From: Triplophysa rosa
Taxonomy: Eukaryota; Chordata; Actinopteri; Cypriniformes; Nemacheilidae
Length of the DNA: 64,000 nt
NCBI RefSeq assembly: GCF_024868665.1
Contig: NC_079894.1
Span: 4,241,426 to 4,305,425 of the forward strand
Reading direction: 5' to 3'
Part shown: in pieces, positions 1-13,000 of the stretch
How the letters are laid out: every line of letters begins with the position of its first letter
Position numbering within the stretch: position 1 is the stretch's first letter
Notes under the pieces: model-generated
Database searches by the model: none
What the model was told of the DNA's origin: nothing
The model's input: the letters and a program-made list of their open reading frames with translations, nothing else
Made by a program: the position numbers and the translations under genes

Positions 1-879
1 TACATAATATATTTGTGAGTGAAACACTCCTGGAAGTTTTACGGGAAACGTTACAAAAAAGCGAATAGTTTACCAATTTAGTCAATGTTGTTTTCGTGAC
101 TGAAAGTGCCACATTTTCTGTGAGCATGAAGCAATAAAGGCATCTAATTCAAACATAACTACAGATGTAACGGACCGACTCGCATGCAGACAAACTTACC
201 AACCACATTTTTGTGGATTTAGGGCTTTCAGGAGTGGCTTTTTGTCATCTATTTACTCTTAATTCCACATTAGGAGCTCTCTTATTATCCCTACAAGCAT
301 ATTTGCAAAGCAAAGATCAACAAAGTTTAGGACTTAATCCTTTGGCATGGACACACGGGTTAGGTCTGCTGTCACCTAGCGGCGACGTCCAATGAAATGC
401 TTGTGTTTTTCATCTGGTGTTAGAATCCATGCGAGACCCCCGGCGTTTGATAAGCGGTGCCCACCGATGAGTCATCTTCCTTTCACCTCGAAGCATTCTT
501 AGACACGAGCTCATACGAGACTGTGATGTCATGTGCAAATGCCTCTCGAACCAATTCAATTTATTGACACGCTAATTCTCTTTTTAGCACCAAATATGCA
601 CTTCTGTCATACAGTAACTCTGCCTTGAGCACGAGAGCCGTTCATATGCCATGACATCATCTGCCTATTTCCATTCAACGCCTTGATCATTTATTTGATC
701 GACTCTGTGAACTCGTGCTCTTTTATTTTAATTCACACATATACACCGAACATAAGAGAAGCGAGCGATGCCTTATCTCATTGCCTTGCTATGAAAACAC
801 CATTACAACTTGGCATCGGTTACTCATTACTTGATAGTTATGATTGGCCTCGTAATCTCTCCCTCTCTCTCCCTCTCAG
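1..879 (+). other. pappa2 intron, 3' end
   Basis: No exon, RNA gene or recognisable repeat was identified apart from the pyrimidine-rich tract (about 858-877) leading into the exon at 880. The short open frames here have no motif I recognise. Confidence 0.5.
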
Positions 880-1073
880 GTCAGCCTAGCCTGTGCTATG
901 TGTTTGAAGGGGATGGTATGTGCGAGGAGTTTGAGAGAGCCTCCAGCGTTCAGGACTGTGGCTTTTTCACTCCCCAGGGCTTCAGTGATCAGTGGGCGTC
1001 CACTGCCTCGGGCTCTCATCAGGATCAGAGATGTCCTGCCTCAAGGGTCACCGGGGAGCCTGCGCTCACTCAG
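880..1073 (+). CDS. pappa2: pappa2 exon: cysteine-rich segment after the catalytic domain
   Basis: A pyrimidine-rich tract ending CAG at 877-879 precedes the exon and GT follows at 1074. The exon begins with two bases that finish a codon and ends on a codon boundary. It encodes [19 protein letters not shown], then a cysteine, then a GFSDQWAST stretch, then TGEPALTQ. This is the pappalysin segment between the proteolytic region and the sushi modules. A second AG at 883-884 would move the start by 5 bases and change the phase to 0. The upstream exon lies outside the window, so the choice cannot be settled here. Confidence 0.88.
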
Positions 1074-4000
1074 GTATAACAACGATGCTTTTCCACCGTG
1101 CCTTGCGGGCTAGCCTGGTCTTGGTCAGTGACTAACCACTGTAGCTGAATATTTCGTAATTCACTTGAATCCAGGGTTGCCAGATCTGCGTAACAAAACC
1201 AGCCTAAATGGCCAAAAAGAGCCCAAAACAACACTCTCAAAAAGGATGTGTTCATTAATAATGTGTTCATTAAAAAATGTTGAAGAGTTTATTTGCAAAA
1301 TCTCGTTGTTTTTAATAAAATCATGTTTTTTATTATGTTTAATGGTTTTTATTGTTAGCTGTATTTTTTGAGTTATTACTTAATCAAAACAAACCAACTG
1401 CAGTTTGATTGATATAACTTAGAATGCACGGTAAAAAACATGATTTTTCTGTTTTTGCAAATGAACTCTTAATTTTTTTGCGTTGTGGAATTTTAACACA
1501 TTATTTATCATTTTGTGTTGATTGTGCATTAAAGTCGGCATGAAATAAAAAAACGATCATTCTAATTGTTTTACACGGCAGTGAAGTATTTATTATAAAT
1601 TATTATTTATCCGTGCACATCTTTTTTTTTATTCATTTGCACTTGTAATATTTAATCAAAAACGTTAACCTCCTCTCCCTCTCGAAACAACCTCTCTTCA
1701 CTTCTGAGGAATGGCGCGAGGGCGGGGCTGCAATGATTGGCAAACTGGCGTTCAAATATTTCGCCGTTCTCATTTCAGAAGTCGTTTCACTCGGGTATAC
1801 GTCATGATACGGATAAAAAGACAATCGCTACTTCCGCTTCATGCCGACTTTAAATAAATAAAAGGGGCATCACAAGGTTGAGTTAAAAGTAATACAATGG
1901 GCCAGATTTACTAACAGCTTGCGGTTTAGTAAATCTGGCCCTAAATATGCCACTTCTGTACCTAGGCTATAATGCATATTTTACAGCCACTGTCATGTAG
2001 CACACACAATTTCTTCTTGAAAAACACAGTTTTGAAGTATCATAAGCACAGTGTGTTTTTATAAATAATCTATCCAATTAACCCACGGAATAAAAGACAA
2101 CCTGCAGAAACTGTTTAAAAATAGTCCGCAAACTTGGCAACCCTGCTTCAATCATAAGCCTTTTTAACAACATTTAGACTGGCAAATATAAAATCTAACG
2201 CAGCTATCGGACAATACAATCTATTTTTTACCATTTAAATGAACAAAAGCACTATTATGGGCTAAAATGTGTGTATATTACATTACTTTTGTCAGATGTG
2301 CAAGTCACAGTATTTGGACATGAATGAAGTAGTGGCACATGATGCATGGACGCCCTGCACTGCTCATCTTGACAGCTACTATAATCAGGATCAGCCTGTC
2401 TGGCTAAAGGTACACGCACATGCTTATTGAACAAACACTGACTGTACAGCTGCTCACAGTACTTTGGCGGTTTTATTAGGTTTATTTATACCTATAACCT
2501 TTAAAGGTGCAGTTTGTAACAATTTTGCAGTAAAATATCCAAAAACCACTTTGCGTGTTATATATTTTGTTCAGCTGAGTACTTACAATACCTCAAATGT
2601 TTCCAACTACTTATAAATCGTGAGAAAATCGCCATTCTAAACAGTGACACGGGGCTGTGCAGTCGCCTGTCAATGGCGTCATATCCGCGTTCCCCTTTGT
2701 TACCGTCTATACTGACGTAGAAACCGCATGACAACAGTGTCATGGACAAATACGGAAGTAGTGTCTAGCGTCTAGCAAGCCACTAACTTGTTTCGAGCAG
2801 TCACTTATTTATGGACCACAATTATTCGCAACAATTATAAAACTTTACCTCATCTGCTAACATTGATGGCCATCAGCGGTGGAGTTGAAGACAACATATC
2901 CCATCATTCCACGCTCCTTCACAGCGCCATCAAGCTACGGCATTGTTGTTGGTTTGATTGTGCGCCCTCTAGCGGCGTTTTTACAAACTGCACCTTTAAG
3001 TGACTTTCATAATGTCAATGTAAAAAACCAGCTAACATTAGACATAGAAGTTTGTGGAAATGTTTTGTGAAATATATATGCATTTTATTTGAAGTGTTGT
3101 GTTTTTGCGTGTTATTTCTGATTATTACCTTTTAAAATGAGTACCATGAGTATCATTTTCTGGGGGGTATTAATATAATGGTCAGATGTGTTAAATGGAG
3201 TCAAGAGTACAACACTATTATTGGTGGATAATCGTATGTGTTTTTACCTTAATTATTTATGCAAGAGACATTTACTTTAATTAATGGTCGTTGTATTTGT
3301 GCTCTCTGAATTTCAGCACCAGCCATTGAGAAACTCATATGTCGGAGTGATTATTTGTAGGGCTGTCAAACGATTAATCGCGATTAATCGCATCCAGAAT
3401 AAAAGTTTGTGTTTACATAATATATATCTGTGTACAGTGCATATTAATTTTGTATTTATAAACACAAAACATGCACATACGTATTTAAATGTATTAATCT
3501 ATATTTATCAATAATTTAAATTCTAACTAAATGTTTATTTATTCTTATATTTTATATTTTTCTAAAATAAATGCATTTATGTGTATGTGTTCATAAATAA
3601 AAAATTAATTAGCACAGTATACCGACATAAATTACGTAAACACAAACTTTTATTCTGGATGCGATTAATCACGATTAATCGTTTGACAGCCCTAATTATT
3701 TGGCATATAGTATTAGATAGATTAGATAGTTGAGCCTATTTAATGGTGATGTTCAAACGCTGATTTTGCAGGTTGGATTTGAGAGACCAGGTGTAGCAGC
3801 ATCCGTTGTCATCTACCTTGCCTATGATGGTAGTTGGCATGAAGAGAACTGCAAGAAAACAATCACCATACAACTGTGTGATACCACCGGCAAAAAACAC
3901 CTCCTTGGTAACAAAGCTTTTAGAAAGATTTTATATCTTTGTGTTATAACGTTTGCGTGGTTTTAACATGTTCTGCTTGTGTGCATGTGTCCATAGGTTC

Positions 4001-7000
4001 GTACGAGCTATCGTGTCAGCGGAACCCCCTGGTGGTGAATGTGACTCATAATTTGAGTTTGCCGTTCTATCAGACCTCGGCAGTCCAGCTCAACTTCTCG
4101 TCCTCTCAAGTGGCCGTGCTGGCAGTCGCGTTGCGAACTTCTTGTCACTTCAGCGCCTTTGCCCTGACTGGGTGCGCTGAGGGTGGGGTCTCCCACAACT
4201 TACAAACACACACATGCATGCACATTTATGCACACACACTACTTTTAAACGAACACATGCAGATGTGTACATTTCTGTTAATGCTTCTCTTAGAATGGAT
4301 ATGACTTCCTTTCTGTATCTGAATGCAAATAAAGATTATATCTTAATTTTAAAGGCCTAAAAAGCACACATTTCCAATATGCTTATCCCCAGAACTGCGA
4401 TATACTTTTATGATTACTTTTATACTTATGCATGTATCATTTTGTACCATACAAACTTAATTAAATTATCTAATGTTTTTTTTCTTCACTCAGATGTGCA
4501 CATAGGCTGTGCAGTTCAGAGTCATGTGGTCCTCTGAAGGTTGACCATGCTTCAGTTCACTGTTCTCCAGTGCTAGACCCTAAACACTGTTCTGTTTCCT
4601 GTCATCGTGGCTACATCCTCACTGTTCTCCATGGCCAGGGCCTTCACATTCATCAGGTGCGTACTAACTTTGGTTATTTTTCTGTGCCGTTTTACAAAAC
4701 AGTTGAGTGGAGACTAAGAGTTGAATTTGGGTTACTTGTAACACCATAGTTTGTGCCTACATGCTGCCCATATTGTCATATTGAGCATGATTCAGCAGCA
4801 TATGTTAGTTAAAAAAAACTGTCCGAAAAAAATACAAATGATAAATGATAAAGAATTTGCGGAGCAATGTTTGAAACAGCAATTCATACCTAAATGAAAC
4901 ATTTACATTTTGAACTACAGTACATTAAAGGGATAGTTCACCCCAAAATTGTGTTCTTCTGCAGAACACAAAAGAAGATATTTTAAAGAACGCTTGTAAC
5001 CAAAAAACATTGGCCCCCATTGACTTCCATTGTACGGTCACTAAAACTACAGACATTTCTAAAAATTTCTTCTTTTGTGTTCTATGAAGAAAGAGTCATA
5101 CAGATTTTGAACAACATGAGGGTTATGAAATGACAGAATTTTTATTTTTGTAAACTAAGTTGTTTGCCTAAAAACATTATAAAATGTTCTTCTGGGAACT
5201 TATTTTTTGGTGATGTCATCGAGCACATGTACAGTAGGTGGGGAATAACATATAAAATGTGTGTGTTTCCCTATCAAGTAATTGTCAAGTAATGTCAAGG
5301 CTGGATATCCTGTTTCACTCACATGTATCACGTCACATTATACAAGTTAAATATGTTGTCTAATGAACCTTTGTCAACCAAAAACAGTGAACAAGACTTT
5401 AAAAGAGGTTGTCATAACCATACTGTAGATAGACCGTAGAGGACTTGATCATTCTCTCTGTCTGTCTTTCGTCTCTCAGACGGAAGCCGAGCTGAACTGT
5501 GTGCATGGAGTGTGGGATCGTGAAGTGAGCTGTCAGCCGGTGGAGTGCGGCCCACCCCCTCCGTCTCATGTCTACTTTGCCTCCTTCTCGTGTCCCTGGG
5601 GCACCACATTCGGCAAGCAGTGCACCTTTTCTTGTAACGCTCCAGCTATCCTGCAAGGTGAGGACTGAATATGGCATTTCGGTGACAAATGGAACATTTT
5701 GTTGGTCTCATATAATTTGATTTTAATAGCAGTAGTTTGTGGACATTACAGGCATGTCTCTTTTGTGAGTTGGCCAACAGGTAGCGGTTCTTTTTAAAAA
5801 CACATGAGCTTCTAAAACATGAGCTTGTTTGTCTCTCACAAGTTTTGACAGTTCTGCGGATATTCATGGAGAAATGTTCTTTTATAGAATATTTGACGGC
5901 GAATTTATTCATAAATGAAATTCAATGACACAATTTCTAATTCGAATTCCTGCGTTATGGAAGAATCTAAATTTAAGTACCTACTGGAACCTGCCAACAC
6001 CTTCAAGATGTCTGTCTTTGCATTGACTAACTTCAGTAAACAAACTTTTTCCTTTTTTACAGTATAGCTATACGTGCTTTTGGATGCGCGTATACACACG
6101 TGTGATTGTTTCAGTGTTGTTCTTGCATTCAGAGGCTACATCGGTCTGGCTGTGGTTCCAACCCCCTCTGGCGCTGGCTGTGTAAATAGGAAAGTAGGTT
6201 TGAGCTGCAGGAGAACAGCACACAGGTGGAGGTAGAAAAACAGGGAAACCGGAGAGAACAAGCGCACATTTCATCTCATACTACTGAAGCCCCCAGAGAG
6301 CCCCCCATTTCAGACAGTGTAGAGCAGGCTGGCAACTGGCCCTTCCACCCCTGGGGAGCAGAAGACATGAGGAAGGTGGCTCAGGGTTCGAGTGGACACT
6401 CCTCACGCTCTGACTGTTTGTCTTACATGCAGGGCTTTGATGGATGCGTCCAAAGTTTTCCTCTGGCAGGGAGCGGTGCAATCTGTGGTCGGAGGCCCAG
6501 GACATTGCATCACTGAGTTGCTATGCATATGGGTCTTGATGGTTAAGTTCTTACACTGTAGTGCATCGCGCTGACAAGCTGGAGTCTTCTCAAGGTTTAA
6601 AGAGGAATTTTAAAGATTTTACATGAATTGGAATAGACTAAAGTCAAGCAGTGATTCATATACTTAGCAAGACCATTTGCAATTTAAAACAAGTAGTGGA
6701 CTGATATCGTTTTTTTAATGGCTGCTGCCGATACCGATATTAAAAAGCACTGTGCCGATATAACACAAATGCAATTACAATACGACATACAGAAAACTGG
6801 TGAAACTAAATAAACAATGATTGTGTTGGCTAGTTAGTAGCATGTAGCTTAGCATTAAAACAGACCGGAAACCATGAAAAGGTCACACGTGATATTTTTA
6901 TCTCGGGCAGGTAAATGTTGCTAAATATGAATAAAGGATATACGAATTTAAATGTATTATTAGTACTTACCACACAATATTTGTATCTCATCCACCTCAC

Positions 7001-10000
7001 ATGACCCATTATGGTGTGTTAGTTTTCTATGTTTCTATGTGACAAATGCTGGCTTTATAAAGGCTAGCATGCTACATAGCGACCAAACAGTAATAATAGA
7101 CTCTATGCACGATTGCTACCGCGTTTTGTCTCAGCCAGCTCAGTTACATCCGGCGCACGTAGCGTCCATAGGGAACAATGATGTTTTTCACTAGGTCTCT
7201 ACGGTCAACAACGCGAGTCAAATATCCAAACACTGCATCCTACATCGACAACCAAAAAGGGGAAAGGTTTCAAGCTATACGTTTCAAGGGAAATTAACCT
7301 GGTCAGGAACATTTCGGAAAACAACGTGTTCCGATACATAAACATTCAATTGTCTTCTTGCATTAGGCCTACTAGGATCCACAACAGATAAACTTATAAA
7401 CGTTGGATTTGAGGTAAAAGTATTTAAGTATTCAAGTATGTTTTAAGTGTTTAAAGTAACCTGCAATGTTATGTTTCAAACAGAGATGGCGATAGAGAGG
7501 CTATAGAAAAGTTACAGATTGCGAATTTAAGTACTTTAAAGAAGCAATTGGGAGATTACGGCATCTAGCGGCGAGGTTGCGAATTGCAACCAATGGCTCA
7601 CTCCACCGCTCACTCCTCCCTTTCGAAGCACTACGGTGACTCTCACAGGACAAAGATGTCGTTGCGTTTTTGCTTCTTTGTCGAAGGAGATAACGTATTT
7701 ATGAAACATGCTCTGTAGCGCAGTTTGTCCGTTTAGGGCTGCTGTAGAAACAACATGGCGAATTCCATGTAAGGGGACCTGCGGTGTACGTAGATAGAAA
7801 TAGCTCATTCTAAGGTTATTATGTAAGGTCTTTATACACATCTGAAGACATAGTTATGGATATTATATTGCATTTCTGTCAATAGATCCTCCTAAATATC
7901 ACACACATGAAAAACAAGTGGTCTTGCTCTGAAATAGCCAATGAGAAAACTTTGGCAAAACAAAAATAATATTTTATTGACTAATAAAAGTTTGTTAGAT
8001 CTTTAACAAAGTCTAATTACATGTGTTACTATAGGAGTACAAATTGAGATTCCTTCATCTTATGGCCTTTAGACGCCACTGCATCAGACATCAGAATCTG
8101 CATCAGAAAAAGCACATTGCACTATAAATGGCTAAACTTTGTCTAGTTACATACTGTAATGTTAGCAATGCTGGTTTAAAATGTTTAAAAATATTAGTAA
8201 GACCGTAACTAAATTGTCAGTTTTTTAAGTACAACTTAAAGGATTAAGTCAGTGTCATTGTCTTGTCTGGGATGGAGCCGGAAATAGGCGTGTCTTAGCA
8301 ACTCAGCTGAGGTTGGAATGGGATATCGAGTTAGATCTGTAGCTGAATCTGACAGAGGATCCATGTTACCTCAGTATGAGTTTTGCAAGATAGGGAAAAC
8401 GTGACTAGTAATGAAGGTTTCTTGAATGCAGTTTTCTAATGATCTGTGTTTCAGGAGAAAGTGACACATTGGTCTGTCTTGAGGATGGTCTGTGGTCATA
8501 TCCAGAGGCCTACTGCAAAATCGAGTGTCCAGCTCCACCTGTCATACCCAACGCCAAGCTGCTAGTTCCACAGTGCGGCGGAGGCGGACACGACGTGGGC
8601 ACTTTATGCCGCTACAAATGCAACCCAGGATATTTTGTCACCGGCACACTCAACAAAAGACCGAGAAAGTGAGTGTTGATCTAGTTGATCTATAGAGTTT
8701 AAAGCATCTGCACATAGGTTGCCGTGTTGGCAGATTTTGACCAAGCAAAATATCGCTGTCTCTAGCATCTAGGTTGTTCACATGGTTCTAATAAGTTTAA
8801 AATCACGCTCCATGTGTTTCCAAATATCTTTCAGCAATTGAGTTAGCAGTACACTTTGATGAATGGTGTGATGTTGTTTTGGTTTTCTGTCCAATCAAAC
8901 GATACCATAATGCTTAGCACGATTTTAGCACATCTGAGGGGACGACATTCACACCTGCCGTGTCTTTATGAGTTATTTAAAGGCCTGGTAAAATATGTGA
9001 ATGTCTTTTAACTGCTTTTAATTGGGCACTAAAACCAGAAGCGATTGCCAGCGTGTCTCATAAAGGCATTTAAATGATCCTGTTTATTAATACCATTGGC
9101 ATATTTGTTCGGAAAGCCATTTCATTATGAAGGTGGGCAAATGGTTTATGGCTGCATATGCTATTATCAAGGTCGTTTGAGCTCGTGCTTCTGTAGGATC
9201 TTTCTCAATGAAAACTGCTTCCTAATTTATTTCATCCAGATTTATTGACTATTTAGCTGTACCAGATGTTTTGTCATGTGGCTTTAGCACGACTGAATAC
9301 CTTGTGACTGGAGGGAAGTGTCATTTATTGTTTCCCTCATCTGTAATAATCCCTCATCTTTGGATAAAAGCGTCTGCTAAATGACTAAATGTAAAGGTAA
9401 ATTTATGAAGCATACAAGAGTACGTGACTTTAATTCAGCACAGAAGCACATAAAGAATATGCAATTTTGATTTTTGAGGTCTTCGTTCATTATTTTTTAA
9501 TCTTTTTTTGTTTATGCTAATTATTTATAAATAAATAAATAAATAATAAATAAATTATTACGAGACATGTGGTGATGGATATATGTGCCCAATGGAGCTT
9601 CAGCATTTTAGAACCTATATACAGTATGTATATAAAGTGAGGGATATTTTTATATTTTTTTCATATGACAAAAGCAAGGCATATATGTGGCATTAGGGTA
9701 AATTATAAGTGAACTTTCTTCAATAACACAGTGTAACAAATGTTGTTTGGCCCGACCTTTTTATATTTCTTGTTCAATTCTGTGGTGCTAATTATTGTGG
9801 TAAGCAAGCAAGCAAAGTTTATTTATAAAGCACTTTACAACCACCGAAGTGGTCCAAAGTGCTGTACAGAAAAATAAATAAATAAAAACTTATACCTGTA
9901 CAAACATGGGATATAGACATGTCACATACACTAAAACAATCAAAATGTCAACATCAGGTTTTAAAAGCCAAGGAGAAAAGATGAGTTTTCAAAAGTGATT

Positions 10001-13000
10001 TGAATGAAGAAAGCGAAGAAGCCGGTCTAATAGACAGGGGCAAATCATTACACAATTTAGGAGCTGCCACAGCAAAGGCACAGTCCCCTCTCAGCTTACG
10101 TTTTGTTTTAGGCACAATCAGTAACAGTTTATCAGCAAAGACCCACTAACCCCCCGCATACAACGCATTACAGTAATCCAGCCGAGTGGTAACAAAGGCG
10201 TGGATAACTGTCTCAAATAGCTGCCTCGAAAGAAGTGGCTTTATCTTAGCCAGCTGCCTTAGTTGGAAAAAGCTTGATTTAATGACTGCCTTGATCTGTC
10301 TGTCGAACTTAAGGTTGGAGTCAATTTTGATGGTTGGCTAGATGTACTGAGCCAGGGAACCTAAATCAACCAAAGGGGTTCCAGTGGTGCTTCCAAAAAC
10401 CATAACTTCCGTCTTTTTTTCGTTAAAACTTTGAAAATTAAGAGCCATCCAGGCCTTTACATGTCTAAAGACATGTCGAGACTGTCTAAAAGTGATCTAA
10501 CAGTGTCAATCTTTTTAAGAGGTACATAAATCTGACTATCGTCTGCGTAACAGTGAAAAGACAAGCCATGCTTCTTAATTATTGATCCAAGCGGAAGCAA
10601 ATAAATAGAGAAGAGATGAGGACCTAACACTGAGCCTTGCGGCACCCCACAAGAGAGAGGAGCAGAGGAAGACACAGTCTCACCACAGCTAACACAAAAA
10701 GTCAGATCTGTCAAATAGATCAAACCATTCTAGCGCTATGCCCTTAATGCCCACCCACTGCTCCAAATGAGAAATTCAATTTTGTTTATATGCGCTTTTC
10801 ACAATGTACATTTTTCCAAAGCTGCGTTACATGAGAAAATAAGAAAAACACAAAAAAGCTAAAATACAGCACAGTGCATGGTGTTTATAGAACAAGCAAG
10901 ATCATTCTAGTAAATAATATTTAATAAATGCAGTCTACCGGTGGTTTATTTAGCATATTATGCATTAAGTGAAAGCTTGGCTGAAAAGATGTGTCTTTAA
11001 TCTAGATTTAAATTTGGAGAGTGTGTCTGACCCTCGAATTGATTTCCAAATGACAGGTTGCTGTCTTATTTCAGCTTTAACTGTATTTCTGGGAGTAATT
11101 CAATTTGCAGGTTATCCAATTTGCAGGTTATAATCCGAAATATTCTGTTTACGTGTCTTTGGTCTGACAAGTAATATTTCTGTTTTATTAGAATTTAAAA
11201 GAAGGAAATTACTAGTCATCCAATGTTTTATATCTTCGATGCACTCTGCCCATTTGGATAGCTGGAAGGAATCATCTGGTCTTGATGAGATACAGTATAT
11301 AGCTGAGTATCATTAGGATTTAGGAAATTAGGATTTCATGGTCCACTGTATCAAACGCAACAGTTAAATATGCAGCAGTTAAATCAAGAAGCACAAGGAC
11401 AACACAGTCACCAGAGTCAGATGCTAAAAATACAGTATATCATTAAAAACTTTTATAAGATTTAGTGCTGTGTAGAGATTTAAATCCGTTACTGGAAAAC
11501 TTCAAGAAGATTGTGATTTTCCAAAAAGTCTATTAGTTGACTACTAACAGACTATATTTTCGAGTATTTTTGAAAGAAAAAGAATAAAACATTTCACATT
11601 CACATTTAGTTATTTAGCAGATACAGTTACAATAAAACGTGGTACTACATATTTATTTTCATGTAGCATTAATGTTTTAGTGTGTATTTAACTTAAAAAC
11701 ATTTTGATCTTATATCATTAATTACGATATATCAGTATATTGCAAATAAACAAAAACTGTACACATTTTCACATATTTAAAAAATTATTTTTCAATTGTC
11801 ACTGTCAGAAAATTCTAGAAATGTCTGTAGCACAGGGAAGGTGGGATGAAGCGATGATGGATGACTACATCTGGAACTTGGTTCGTGAGGACAGTTTTAG
11901 TCATAAAAGACAAACACGATCAAATGTACACTTCTGAAATTTTGGACAATTCATTCTTAGTAACTGGAGCTCAGTGTTATGCCAGTACCTTGTCATTTCT
12001 GCGTACGAGTAATAATACCGAAATGTATAAATGTGTGAAAGTATTTTTTTGTTTTTTTGCGAGTACTGTCAATGGTAAAAAAAAAATTGCATGTGATTTT
12101 CGTATTCAGCGTGTTAAACTTCATAAAGAAACAGTAAAATTGAAAGCGAAACACAACTTAAAAAAAAATTGTTACATTGTGTGATCTGTTTGATAATCTC
12201 TTTTCAGGAAGTTTCTGAGGCTGGAGTGTTTGGAGGGAGGGACGTGGCAGGAGGGCAGCTGTTCACCTGTCACATGCCCACCTCTACCTCCAGTGTTTGA
12301 GGGCATGTACACCTGCACTAACAACTTTGACTTCAATAGCATTTGCACCCTGCAATGTCCAGACCCAACAGAAAAGGTAGCTATTATTTGAAATGTTTTT
12401 TTTCATGCGCGCCAGTTTTCTTTCTACTTTGTGTAGAGCATCTCTGCCTGTGTTAGAGACATAATCCATTTCCTAAACTCCTAAATCATTAAGCTCTCAT
12501 ATATGGTTGTCCCTAAAGTCCAGCATTCGTTGCACCAAAGATGGCAGATGGACTGAGGACTTCACTATGTGTAAAACGATAGTGGGTTCGTGCCAGCCTC
12601 CTCTCGACCTTAACAGAGTGGAATACATCTGCGACGAGGGCTTTGAGTTGGGTAAGGTTTTAAACGCACAAGAATGGTTTATCCCATCAAATGACTTTTA
12701 TTTAAATGACAAGGAAGTAAATATTTTCATTTTCAGATCATACAGGGCTCCCAATTATATAAACAGTGATATACTGTATATATATATAATGTTTCTTAAT
12801 GTGAAACCTAACAATCTAAATTGTGAAACTATTTAATGCTTTTTCAAATTCCCATTTTTAAGAGGGGCTTAGCTGTACTTGAACACTTAGTGTTCCTTAT
12901 TTTGAATGGTATTTGTACCACGGGCGGTACTGTGGAACGCTAAGGGGTTAAAATAATGTTTGTTTACAGTGTGTCTCAATGTTTTATCCCACCTTTGCAT

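Noticed and set aside
3908..4304. Reading pappa2 through the open frame past 4171
   Set aside because: Only the GG|GTGCGC donor at 4172 gives the phase required by the next exon, and the read-through is CA-rich without homology.
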